Below, piece after piece: positions 36,309-47,156 of a DNA stretch of 64,000 nucleotides. The DNA is from Azolla caroliniana (taxonomy: Eukaryota > Polypodiophyta). Position numbers and translations under genes: made by a program. Each line of letters begins with the position of its first letter. Position 1 is the stretch's first letter. Where the stretch lies: the NCBI GenBank assembly GCA_043228905.1, contig JBHGNT010000026.1, forward strand, positions 434,001-498,000, written 5' to 3'. The notes below the pieces were generated by a model, which did no database searches, was not told the DNA's origin, and saw nothing but the letters and a program-made list of their open reading frames with translations.

Positions 36309-38426
36309 AGGTCAAGAGACATGACGAAATTAGCAAATTTGAGGAGTGAGTTGAGAGGAGCCCTTGAGTAAATTAAAATGTTCATACATAGCGAGTGTGA
36401 TATCGGATTTTTGTGTACAAACATGCGAATCGAAGCTAACAATGCTAGCTATGATATGGAATTAAAAAATCAAGATTTTGAAACTCAGGTCGAGAGACAT
36501 GACGAAATTACCAAATTTGAGGAGGGGGTTGAGAGGGGCCCTTGAGTAAATTAAAATGTTCATACCTAGCTCGTGTGATATCGGATTTTTGTGTTCAAAC
36601 ATGCGAATCGAAGCTAACAACGCTAGCTATGATATGGAATAAAAAAAACAAGATTTTGAAACTCAGGTCGAGAGACATGACGAAATTACCAAATTTGAGG
36701 AGTGAGTTGAGAGGAGCCCTTGAGTAAATTAAAATGGTCATACCTAGCGAGTGTGATATCGGATTTTTGTGTACAAACATGCGAATCGAAGCTAACAACG
36801 CTAGCTATGATATGGAATTAAAAAATCAAGATTTTGAAACTTACGTCGAGAGATATGACGAAATTAGCAAATTTGAGGAGTGAGTTGAGAGGAGCCCTTG
36901 AGTAAATTAAAATGGTCATACCTAGCGAGTGTGATATCGGATTTTTGTGTTCAAACATGCGAATCTAAGCTAACAACGCTAGCTATGATATGGAATTAAA
37001 AAATCAAGATTTTGAAACTCAGGTCGAGAGATATGACGAAATTAGCAAATTTGAGGAGTGAGTTGAGAGGAGCCCTTGAGTAAATTAAAATGGTCATACC
37101 TAGCGAGTGTGATATCGGATTTTTGTGTACAAACATGCGAATCGAAGCTAACAACGCTAGCTATGATATGGAATTACAAAATGAAGATTTTGAAACTCAG
37201 GTCGAGAGACATGACGAAATTACCAAATTTGAGGAGGGAGTTGAGAGGGGCCCTTGAGTAAATTAAAATGTTCATACCTAGCGAGTGTGATATCGGATTT
37301 TTGTGTTCAAACATGCGAATCGAAGCTAACAATGCTAGCTATGATATGGAATTAAAAAATCAAGATTTTGAAACTCAGGTCGAGAGACATGACGAAATTT
37401 CCAAATTTCAGGAGGGAGTTGAGAAGAGCTAGTAGGTAAATTATAATGTTCATACCTGGTTCGTGTGATATCAGATTTCTGTGTTCAAACATGCGAATCG
37501 AAGCTAAAAACGCTAGCTATGATATGGCATTAAAAAATCAAGATTTTGCAACTCAAGTCGAGAGACATGAAGAAATTACCAAATTTGAGGAGTGAGTGAA
37601 TTAAAATGTTCATACCTGGCTCGGGTGATATCGGATTTTTGTGTTCAAACATGCGAATCGAAGCTAACAACGCTAGCTATGATATGGAATAAAAAAAACA
37701 AGATTTTGAAACTCAGGTCCAGAGACATGACGAAATTAGCAAATTTGAGGAGTGATTTCAGAGGAGCCCTTGAGTAAATTAAAATGTTCATACCTAGCGA
37801 GTGTGATATCGGCTTTTTGTGTACAAACATGCGAATCGAAGCTAACAACGCTAGCTATGATATGGAATTAAAAAATCAAGACTTTGAAACTCAGGTCAAG
37901 AGACATGACGAAATTACTAAATTTCAGGAGGGGGTTGAGAGGGGCCCTTGAGTAAATTAAAATGTTCATACCTAGCTCGTGTGATATCGGATTTTTGTGT
38001 TCAAACATGCGAATCGAAGCTAACAACGCTAGCTACGACATGGAATAAAAAAAAACAAGATTTTGAAACTCAGGTCAAGAGACATGACGAAATTAGCAAA
38101 TTTGAGGAGTGAGTTGAGAGGAGCCCTTGAGTAAATTAAAATGTTCATACATAGCGAGTGTGATATCGGATTTTTGTGTACAAACATGCGAATCGAAGCT
38201 AACAACGCTAGCTATGATATGGAATTAAAAAATCAAGATTTTGAAACTCAGGTCGAGAGACATGACGAAATTTCCAAATTTCAGGAGGGGGTTGAGAGGG
38301 GCCCTTGAGTAAATTAAAATGTTCATACCTAGCTCGTGTGATATCGGATTTTTGTGTTCAAACATGCGAATCGAAGCTAACAACGCTAGCTATGATATGG
38401 AATAAAAAAAACAAGATTTTGAAACT
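36309..38426 (+). repeat. 12-mer HOR copy 2, 2119 bp
   Basis: Second copy with all markers of copy one, including the 18-bp deletion at 37,592. I saw no convincing internal difference from copy one. The correspondence stops near 38,427, where the next unit carries GTCGAGAGACATG and ACC instead of GTCAAGAGACATG and AGC. Confidence 0.85.
37592..37596 (+). repeat. 18-bp deletion between GTGAG repeats, copy 2
   Basis: Identical to the junction at 35,472, exactly 2119 bp downstream, marking the second HOR copy. No further deletion has occurred since the duplication. Confidence 0.92.
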
Positions 38427-38679
38427 CAGGTCGAGAGACATGACGAAATTACCAAATTTGAGGAGTGAGTTGAGAGGAGCCCTTGAGTAAATTAAAATGG
38501 TCATACCTAGCGAGTGTGATATCGGATTTTTGTGTACAAATATGCGAATCGAAGCTAACAACGCTAGCTATGATATGGAATTAAAAAATCAAGAGTTTGA
38601 AACTTACGTCGAGAGATATGACGAAATTAGCAAATTTGAGGAGTGAGTTGAGAGGAGCCCTTGAGTAAATTAAAATGGT

Positions 38680-39949
38680 CATACCTAGCGAGTGTGATAT
38701 CGGATTTTTGTGTTCAAACATGCGAATCGAAGCTAACAATGCTAGCTATGATATGGAATTAAAAAATCAAGATTTTGAAACTCAGGTCGAGAGACATGAC
38801 GAAATTTCCAAATTTCAGGAGGGAGTTGAGAAGAGCTAGTAGGTAAATTATAATGTTCATACCTGGTTCGTGTGATATCGGATTATTGTGTTCAAACATG
38901 CGAATCGAAGCTAAAAACGCTAGCTATGATATGGAATTAAAAAATCAAGATTTTGCAACTCAAGTCGAGAGACATGAAGAAATTACCAAATTTGAGGAGT
39001 GAGGTTGGAAGAGCGCGTGAGTGAATTAAAATGTTCATACCTGGCTCGTGTGATATCGGATTTTTGTGTTCAAACATGCGAATCGAAGCTAACAACGCTA
39101 GCTATGTTATGGAATAAAAAAAACAAGATTTTGAAACTCAGGTCAAGAGACATGACGAAATTAGCAAATTTGAGGAGTGAGTTGAGAGGAGCCCTTGAGT
39201 AAATTAAAATGTTCATACCTAGCGAGTGTGATATCGGCTTTTTGTGTACAAACATGCGAATCGAAGCTAACAACGCTAGCTATGATATGGAATTAAAAAA
39301 TCAAGACTTTGAAACTTACGTCGAGAGATATGACGAAATTAGCAAATTTGAGGAGGGAGTTGAGAGGAGCCCTTGAGTAAATTAAAATGGTCATACCTAG
39401 CGAGTGTGATATCGGATTTTTGTGTACAAACATGCGAATCGAAGCTAACAACGCTAGCTATGATATGGAATTACAAAATGAAGATTTTGAAACTCAGGTC
39501 GAGAGACATGACGAAATTACCAAATTTGAGGAGGGAGTTGAGAGGGGCCCTTGAGTAAATTAAAATGTTCATACCTAGCGAGTGTGATATCGGATTTTTG
39601 TGTTCAAACATGCGAATCGAAGCTAACAATGCTAGCTATGATATGGAATTAAAAAATCAAGATTTTGAAACTCAGGTCGAGAGACATGACGAAATTTCCA
39701 AATTTCAGGAGGGAGTTGAGAAGAGCTAGTAGGTAAATTATAATGTTCATACCTGGTTCGTGTGATATCGGATTTTTGTGTTCAAACATGCGAATCGAAG
39801 CTAAAAACGCTAGCTATGATATGGAATTAAAAAATCAAGATTTTGCAACTCAAGTCGAGAGACATGAAGAAATTACCAAATTTGAGGAGTGAGGTTGGAA
39901 GAGCGCGTGAGTGAATTAAAATGTTCATACCTGGCTCGTGTGATATCGG
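38680..39949 (+). repeat. 1.27-kb block copied from the 28-kb region
   Basis: Matches 28,211-29,480, including GGATTATTGTG, TATGTTATGGAATAAAA, GGCTTTTTGTG, ACTTACGTC followed by GAGGAGGGAG, and TACAAAATGAAG. The spacing is 10,469 bp, which equals 59 monomers minus 33, and the 33 is exactly the net of indels between the two places. It lacks the GTGTTATATC (29,117) and GAGGGGTG (29,417) changes of the source, so those arose later or the source was a sister copy. Confidence 0.78.
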
Positions 39950-40860
39950 TTTTTTGTGTTCAAACATGCGAATCGAAGCTAACAATGCTAGCTATGATAT
40001 GGAATTGAAAAATCAAGATTTTGAAACTCAGGTCGAGAGACATGACGAAATTTCCAAATTTCAGGAGGGAGTTGAGAAGAGCTAGTAGGTAAATTATAAT
40101 GTTCATACCTGGTTCGTGTGATATCGGATTTTTTTGTTCAAACATTCGAATCGAAGCTAACAACGCTAGCTATGATATGGAATTACAAAATGAAGATTTT
40201 GAAACTCAGGTCGAGAGACATGATGAAATTACCAAATTTGAGGAGTGACGTTGGAAGAGCGCGTGAGTGAATTAAAATGTTCATACCTGGCTCGTGTGAT
40301 ATCGGATTTTTGTGTTCAAACATGCAAATCGAAGCTAACAACGCTAGCTATGATATGGAATAAAAAAAACAAGATTTTGAAACTCAGGTCAAGATACATG
40401 ACGAAATTAGCAAATTTGAGGAGTGAGTTGAGAGGAGCCCTTGAGTAAATTAAAATGGTCATACCTAGCGAGTGTGATATCGGATTTTTGTGTACAAACA
40501 TGCGAATCGAAGCTAACAACGCTAGCTATGATATGGAATTAAAAAATCAAGATTTTGAAACTCAGGTCGAGAGACATGACGAAATTTCCAAATTTCAGGA
40601 GGGAGTTGAGAAGAGCTAGTAGGTAAATTATAATGTTCATACCTAGCTCGTGTTATATCGGATTTTTGTGTTCAAACATGCGAATCGAAGCTAACAACGC
40701 TAGCTATGATATAGAATTAAAAAATAAAGATTTTGAAACTCAGGTCGAGAGACATGACGAAATTACCAAATTTGAGGAGTGAGTTGAGAGGAGCCCTTGA
40801 GTAAATTAAAATGGTCATACCTAGCGAGTGTGATATTGGATTTTTGTGTACAAACTTGCG
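39950..40860 (+). repeat. 0.9-kb block matching 19,157-20,067
   Basis: Begins inside a type C unit that switches to GGTTTTTTGTG at 39,949 and then follows the 19-kb block: CAATGC, GGAATTGAAAAATC, type B with ATTCGAATC, type C with GTCAAGATACATG and the GTGTTATATC unit. One local difference, TACAAAATGAAG with CTCAGGTCG near 40,186-40,210 where the 19-kb block has AATCAAG and CTCCAGTCG, may be a short conversion patch. Confidence 0.72.
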
Positions 40861-42804
40861 AATCGAAGCTAACAACGCTAGCTATGATATGGAATTAAAA
40901 AATCAAGATTTTGAAACTTACGTCGAGAGATATGACGAAATTAGCAAATTTGAGGAGTGAGTTGAGAGGAGCCCTTGAGTAAATTAAAATGGTCATACCT
41001 AGCGAGTGTGATATCGGATTTTTGTGTACAAACATGCGAATCTAAGCTAACAACGCTAGCTATGATATGGAATTAAAAAATCAAGATTTTGAAACTCAGG
41101 TCGAGAGATATGACGAAATTAGCAAATTTGAGGAGTGAGTTGAGAGGAGCCCTTGAGTAAATTAAAATGGTCATACCTAGCGAGTGTGATATCGGATTTT
41201 TGTGTACAAACATGCGAATCGAAGCTAACAACGCTAGCTATGATATGGAATTACAAAATGAAGATTTTGAAACTCAGGTCGAGAGACATGACGAAATTAC
41301 CAAATTTGAGGAGGGAGTTGAGAGGGGCCCTTGAGTAAATTAAAATGTTCATACCTAGCGAGTGTGATATCGGATTTTTGTGTTCAAACATGCGAATCGA
41401 AGCTAACAATGCTAGCTATGATATGGAATTAAAAAATCAAGATTTTGAAACTCAGGTCGAGAGACATGACGAAATTTCCAAATTTCAGGAGGGAGTTGAG
41501 AAGAGCTAGTAGGTAAATTATAATGTTCATACCTGGTTCGTGTGATATCAGATTTCTGTGTTCAAACATGCGAATCGAAGCTAAAAACGCTAGCTATGAT
41601 ATGGCATTAAAAAATCAAGATTTTGCAACTCAAGTCGAGAGACATGAAGAAATTACCAAATTTGAGGAGTGAGTGAATTAAAATGTTCATACCTGGCTCG
41701 GGTGATATCGGATTTTTGTGTTCAAACATGCGAATCGAAGCTAACAACGCTAGCTATGATATGGAATAAAAAAAACAAGATTTTGAAACTCAGGTCCAGA
41801 GACATGACGAAATTAGCAAATTTGAGGAGTGATTTCAGAGGAGCCCTTGAGTAAATTAAAATGTTCATACCTAGCGAGTGTGATATCGGCTTTTTGTGTA
41901 CAAACATGCGAATCGAAGCTAACAACGCTAGCTATGATATGGAATTAAAAAATCAAGACTTTGAAACTCAGGTCAAGAGACATGACGAAATTACTAAATT
42001 TCAGGAGGGGGTTGAGAGGGGCCCTTGAGTAAATTAAAATGTTCATACCTAGCTCGTGTGATATCGGATTTTTGTGTTCAAACATGCGAATCGAAGCTAA
42101 CAACGCTAGCTACGACATGGAATAAAAAAAAACAAGATTTTGAAACTCAGGTCAAGAGACATGACGAAATTAGCAAATTTGAGGAGTGAGTTGAGAGGAG
42201 CCCTTGAGTAAATTAAAATGTTCATACATAGCGAGTGTGATATCGGATTTTTGTGTACAAACATGCGAATCGAAGCTAACAACGCTAGCTATGATATGGA
42301 ATTAAAAAATCAAGATTTTGAAACTCAGGTCGAGAGACATGACGAAATTTCCAAATTTCAGGAGGGGGTTGAGAGGGGCCCTTGAGTAAATTAAAATGTT
42401 CATACCTAGCTCGTGTGATATCGGATTTTTGTGTTCAAACATGCGAATCGAAGCTAACAACGCTAGCTATGATATGGAATAAAAAAAACAGGATTTTGAA
42501 ACTCAGGTCCAGAGACATGACGAAATTACCAAATTTGAGGAGTGAGTTGAGAGGAGCCCTTGAGTAAATTAAAATGGTCATACCTAGCGAGTGTGATATC
42601 GGATTTTTGTGTACAAACATGCGAATCGAAGCTAACAACGCTAGCTATGATATGGAATTAAAAAATCAAGAGTTTGAAACTTACGTCGAGAGATATGACG
42701 AAATTAGCAAATTTGAGGAGTGAGTTGAGAGGAGCCCTTGAGTAAATTAAAATGGTCATACCTAGCGAGTGTGATATCGGATTTTTGTGTTCAAACATGC
42801 GAAT
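40735..42804 (+). repeat. 12-mer HOR copy 3, displaced
   Basis: Matches 36,658-38,727 at a spacing of 4077 bp and again includes the 18-bp deletion (41,669), ATATCAGATTTCTG, ATATGGCATT, CTCGGGTGATATC and GTCCAGAGACATG. Private changes are GATATTGG and ACTTGCGAATC near 40,835-40,862 and AACAGGATTTTG with GTCCAGAG near 42,488-42,511. It is separated from copies one and two by the two pasted blocks at 38,680-40,860. Confidence 0.82.
41669..41673 (+). repeat. 18-bp deletion between GTGAG repeats, copy 3
   Basis: Third occurrence of the same junction, 4077 bp after the second. It supports assigning 40,735-42,804 to the same HOR family despite the intervening blocks. Confidence 0.92.
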
Positions 42805-44765
42805 CTAAGCTAACAACGCTAGCTATGATATGGAATTAAAAAATCAAGATTTTGAAACTCAGGTCGAGAGACATGACGAAATTACCAAATTTGAGGAGTG
42901 AGTTGAGAGGAGCCCTTGAGTAAATTAAAATGGTCATACCTAGCGAGTGTGATATCGGATTTTTGTGTACAAACATGCGAATCGAAGCTAACAACGCTAG
43001 CTATGATATGGAATTAAAAAATCAAGATTTTGAAACTCAGGTCGAGAGACATGACGAAATTACCAAATTTGAGGAGTGAGTTGAGAGGAGCCCTTGAGTA
43101 AATTAAAATGGTCATACCTAGCGAGTGTGATATCGGATTTTTGTGTACAAACATGCGAATCGAAGCTAACAACGCTAGCTATGATATGGAATTAAAAAAT
43201 CAAGATTTTGAAACTCAGGTCGAGAGACATGACGACATTTCCAAATTTCAGGAGGGAGTTGAGAAGAGCTAGTAGGTAAATTATAATGTTCATACCTGGT
43301 TCGTGTGATATTGGATTTTTGTGTTCAAACATTCGAATCGAAGCTAACAACGCTAGCTATGATATGGAATTACAAAATCAAGATTTTGAAACTCCAGTCG
43401 AGAGACATGATGAAATTGCCAAATTTGACGAGTGACGTTGGAAGAGCGCGTGAGTGAATTAAAATGTTCATACCTGGCTCGTGTGATATCGGATTTTTGT
43501 GTTCAAACATGGAAATCGAAGCTAACAACGCTAGCTATGATATGGAATTAAAAAATCAATATTTTGAAAATCAGGTCGAGAGGCATGACGAAATTAGCAA
43601 ATTTGAGGAGTGAGTTGAGAGGAGCCCTTGAGTAAATCAAAATGTTCATACCTAGTGAGCGTGATATCGGATTTTTGTGTTCAAACATGCGAATCGAAGC
43701 TAACAACGCAAGCTATGATATGGAATTAAAAAATCAAGATTTTGAAACTCAGGTCGAGAGACATGACGAAATTAGCAACCTTGACGAGGGAGTTGAGAGG
43801 AGCCCTTAAGTAAATAAAAATGTTCATACCTAGCTCGTGTGAGATCGGATTTTTGTGTTCAAACATGCGAATCGAAGCTAACAACGCTAGCTGTGATTTG
43901 GAATTAAAAAATCAAGATTTTGCAACTCAAGTCGAGAGACATGACGAAATTAGCAAATTTGAGGAGTGACTTGAGAGGAGCCCTTGAGTAAATTAAAATG
44001 TTCATACCTAGCGAGTGTGATATCGGATTTTTGTGTACAAACATGCGAATCGAAGCTAACAACGCTAGCTATGATATGGAATTAAAAAATCAAGATTTTG
44101 AAACTCAGGTCGAGAGACATGACGAAATTTCCAAATTTCACGAGGGAGTTGACAAGAGCTAGTAGGTAAATTATAATGTTCATACCTGGTTCGTGTGATA
44201 TCGGATTTTTGTGTTCAAACATGCGAATCGAAGCTAACAACGCTAGCTATGATATGGAATTACAAAATCAAGATTTTGAAACTCAGGTCGAGAGACATGA
44301 CGAAATTACCAAATTTGAGGAGGGAGTTGAGAGGGGCCCTTGAGTAAATTAAAATGTTCATACCTAGCGAGTGTGATATCGGATTTTTGTGTTCAAACAT
44401 GCGAATCGAAGCTAACAACGCTAGCTGTGATTTGGAATTAAAAAATCAAGATTTTGATACTCAGGTCGAGAGACATGACGAAATTAGCAAATTTGAGGAG
44501 TGAGTTGAGAGGAGCCCTTGAGTAAATTAAAATGGTCATACCTAGCGAGTGTGATATCGGATTTTTGTGTTCAAACATGCGAATCGAAGCTAACAACGCT
44601 AGCTGTGATTTGGAATTAAAAAATCAAGATTTTGATACTCAGGTCGAGAGACATGACGAAATTAGCAAATTTGAGGAGTGAGTTGAGAGGAGCCCTTGAG
44701 TAAATTAAAATGGTCATACCTAGCGAGTGTGATATCGGATTTTTGTGTACAAACATGCGAATCGA

Positions 44766-44782
44766 AGCTAACAACGCTAGCT
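44766..44782. other. Dyad AGCTA-N7-TAGCT in the monomer
   Basis: A 5-bp inverted repeat with a 7-base loop, AGCTAACAACGCTAGCT, overlapping the NheI site. It is present in nearly all monomers. Common variants change the loop (AACAATG, AAAAACG) rather than the arms, although a few units break an arm, for example GCAAGC near 43708 and GTTAGC near 52073. Dyads that can form cruciforms are reported as enriched at centromeres lacking CENP-B boxes; whether this one extrudes is unknown. Confidence 0.7.
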
Positions 44783-44797
44783 ATGATATGGAATTAA

Positions 44798-44811
44798 AAA
44801 ATCAAGATTTT
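44798..44811. other. Dyad AAAATC-AA-GATTTT in the monomer
   Basis: A perfect 6-bp inverted repeat around two central A bases, next to a run of A. It is intact in most units. It is lost in units reading TACAAAATGAAG, AATATTTTG, AAGACTTTG or AAGAGTTTG, and the units with GGAATAAAAAAAACAAG shift the A tract. The A tract here is where the only single-base slippage variants in the left two-thirds of the array occur. Confidence 0.7.
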
Positions 44812-46804
44812 GAAACTCAGGTCGAGAGACATGACGAAATTACCAAATTTGAGGAGTGAGTTGAGAGGAGCCCTTGAGTAAATTAAAATGGTCATACCTA
44901 GCGAGTGTGATATCGGATTTTTGTGTACAAACATGCGAATCGAAGCTAACAACGCTAGCTATGATATGGAATTAAAAAATCAAGATTTTGAAACTCAGGT
45001 CGAGAGACATGACGAAATTACCAAATTTGAGGAGTGAGTTGAGAGGAGCCCTTGAGTAAATTAAAATGGTCATACCTAGCGAGTGTGATATCGGATTTTT
45101 GTGTACAAACATGCGAATCGAAGCTAACAACGCTAGCTATGATATGGAATTAAAAAATCAAGAGTTTGAAACTCAGGTCGAGAGACATGACGACATTTCC
45201 AAATTTCAGGAGGGAGTTGAGAAGAGCTAGTAGGTAAATTATAATGTTCATACCTGGTTCGTGTGATATCGGATTTTTGTGTTCAAACATTCGAATCGAA
45301 GCTAACAACGCTAGCTATGATATGGAATTACAAAATCAAGATTTTGAAACTCCAGTCGAGAGACATGATGAAATTTCCAAATTTGACGAGTGACGTTGGA
45401 AGAGCGCGTGAGTGAATTAAAATGTTCATACCTGGCTCGTGTGATATCGGATTTTTGTGTTCAAACATGGAAATCGAAGCTAACAACGCTAGCTATGATA
45501 TGGAATTAAAAAATCAATATTTTGAAAATCAGGTCGAGAGGCATGACGAAATTAGCAAATTTGAGGAGTGAGTTGAGAGGAGCCCTTGAGTAAATTAAAA
45601 TGTTCATACCTAGTGAGCGTGATATCGGATTTTTGTGTTCAAACATGCGAATCGAAGCTAACAACGCAAGCTATGATATGGAATTAAAAAATCAAGATTT
45701 TGAAACTCAGGTCGAGAGACATGACGAAATTAGCAACCTTGACGAGGGAGTTGAGAGGAGCCCTTAAGTAAATAAAAATGTTCATACCTAGCTCGTGTGA
45801 TATCGGATTTTTGTGTTCAAACATGCGAATCGAAGCTAACAACGCTAGCTGTGATTTGGAATTAAAAAATCAAGATTTTGCAACTCAAGTCGAGAGACAT
45901 GACGAAATTAGCAAATTTGAGGAGTGACTTGAGAGGAGCCCTTGAGTAAATTAAAATGTTCATACCTAGCGAGTGTGATATCGGATTTTTGTGTACAAAC
46001 ATGCGAATCGAAGCTAACAACGCTAGCTATGATATGGAATTAAAAAATCAAGATTTTGAAACTCAGGTCGAGAGACATGACGAAATTTCCAAATTTCACG
46101 AGGGAGTTGACAAGAGCTAGTAGGTAAATTATAATGTTCATACCTGGTTCGTGTGATATCGGATTTTTGTGTTCAAACATGCGAATCGAAGCTAACAACG
46201 CTAGCTATGATATGGAATTACAAAATCAAGATTTTGAAACTCAGGTCGAGAGACATGACGAAATTACCAAATTTGAGGAGGGAGTTGAGAGGGGCCCTTG
46301 AGTAAATTAAAATGTTCATACCTAGCGAGTGTGATATCGGATTTTTGTGTTCAAACATGCGAATCGAAGCTAACAACGCTAGCTGTGATTTGGAATTAAA
46401 AAATCAAGATTTTGATACTCAGGTCGAGAGACATGACGAAATTAGCAAATTTGAGGAGTGAGTTGAGAGGAGCCCTTGAGTAAATTAAAATGGTCATACC
46501 TAGCGAGTGTGATATCGGATTTTTGTGTTCAAACATGCGAATCGAAGCTAACAACGCTAGCTGTGATTTGGAATTAAAAAATCAAGATTTTGATACTCAG
46601 GTCGAGAGACATGACGAAATTAGCAAATTTGAGGAGTGAGTTGAGAGGAGCCCTTGAGTAAATTAAAATGGTCATACCTAGCGAGTGTGATATCGGATTT
46701 TTGTGTACAAACATGCGAATCGAAGCTAACAACGCTAGCTATGATATGGAATTAAAAAATCAAGATTTTGAAACTCAGGTCGAGAGACATGACGAAATTT
46801 CCAA

Positions 46805-46845
46805 ATTTCAGGAGGGAGTTGACAAGGAGCCCTTGAGTAAATTAA
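46805..46845 (+). repeat. Hybrid unit with +1 base (GTTGACAAGGAGCCC)
   Basis: A unit that begins like the TTTCAGGAGGGAGTTGACAAG (type B lead-in) form switches to GGAGCCCTTGAG (type A) within a few bases, gaining one base relative to both. In the neighbouring HOR copies GTTGACAAG is followed by AGCTAGTAGG. It looks like an imprecise recombination joint. The +1 opens an 88-codon frame (46,668-46,934) that has no other sign of being a gene. The same joint is at 56,612 in the 9.8-kb duplicate. Confidence 0.8.
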
Positions 46846-47140
46846 AATGGTCATACCTAGCGAGTGTGATATCGGATTTTTGTGTACAAACATGCGAATC
46901 GAAGCTAACAACGCTAGCTATGATATGGAATTAAAAAATCAAGATTTTGAAACTCAGGTCGAGAGACATGACGAAATTACCAAATTTGAGGAGTGAGTTG
47001 AGAGGAGCCCTTGAGTAAATTAAAATGGTCATACCTAGCGAGTGTGATATCGGATTTTTGTGTACAAACATGCGAATCGAAGCTAACAACGCTAGCTATG
47101 ATATGGAATTAAAAAATCAAGATTTTGAAACTCAGGTCGA

Positions 47141-47156
47141 GAGACATGACATTTCC
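47141..47156 (+). repeat. 3-bp deletion (GAC) in one monomer
   Basis: The unit reads GACATGACATTTCC where its relatives read GACATGACGACATTTCC, consistent with loss of one GAC of a GACGAC pair. It recurs at 56,935 exactly 9787 bp later and nowhere else, so it predates the 9.8-kb duplication. Confidence 0.88.

Larger units (their letters stand above)
44701..44878 (+). repeat. Reference monomer, type A (commonest form)
   Basis: One full unit close to the window consensus. Counted base composition is A 65, T 46, G 42, C 25, so 37.6% GC and 60% purine on this strand. It contains seven CpG sites, one EcoRV site (GATATC, 44731-44736) and one NheI site (GCTAGC, 44776-44781). Type A is defined by GAGGAGCCCTTGAG just before the unit and CCTAGCGAG near its start. 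Three short dyads lie in its second half and are listed separately. Because 178 is not a multiple of three, no frame stays open over many units. Confidence 0.95.

Noticed and set aside
44701-44878. Assignment to a named satellite family or species
   Set aside because: I do not recognise the monomer and cannot run a database search. A search of the reference unit against plant and animal satellite collections would decide it.
46668-46934. 88-codon frame, repeated at 56,455
   Set aside because: Created by the single extra base in the hybrid unit at 46,825, and copied by the 9.8-kb duplication. There is no sign of coding selection.
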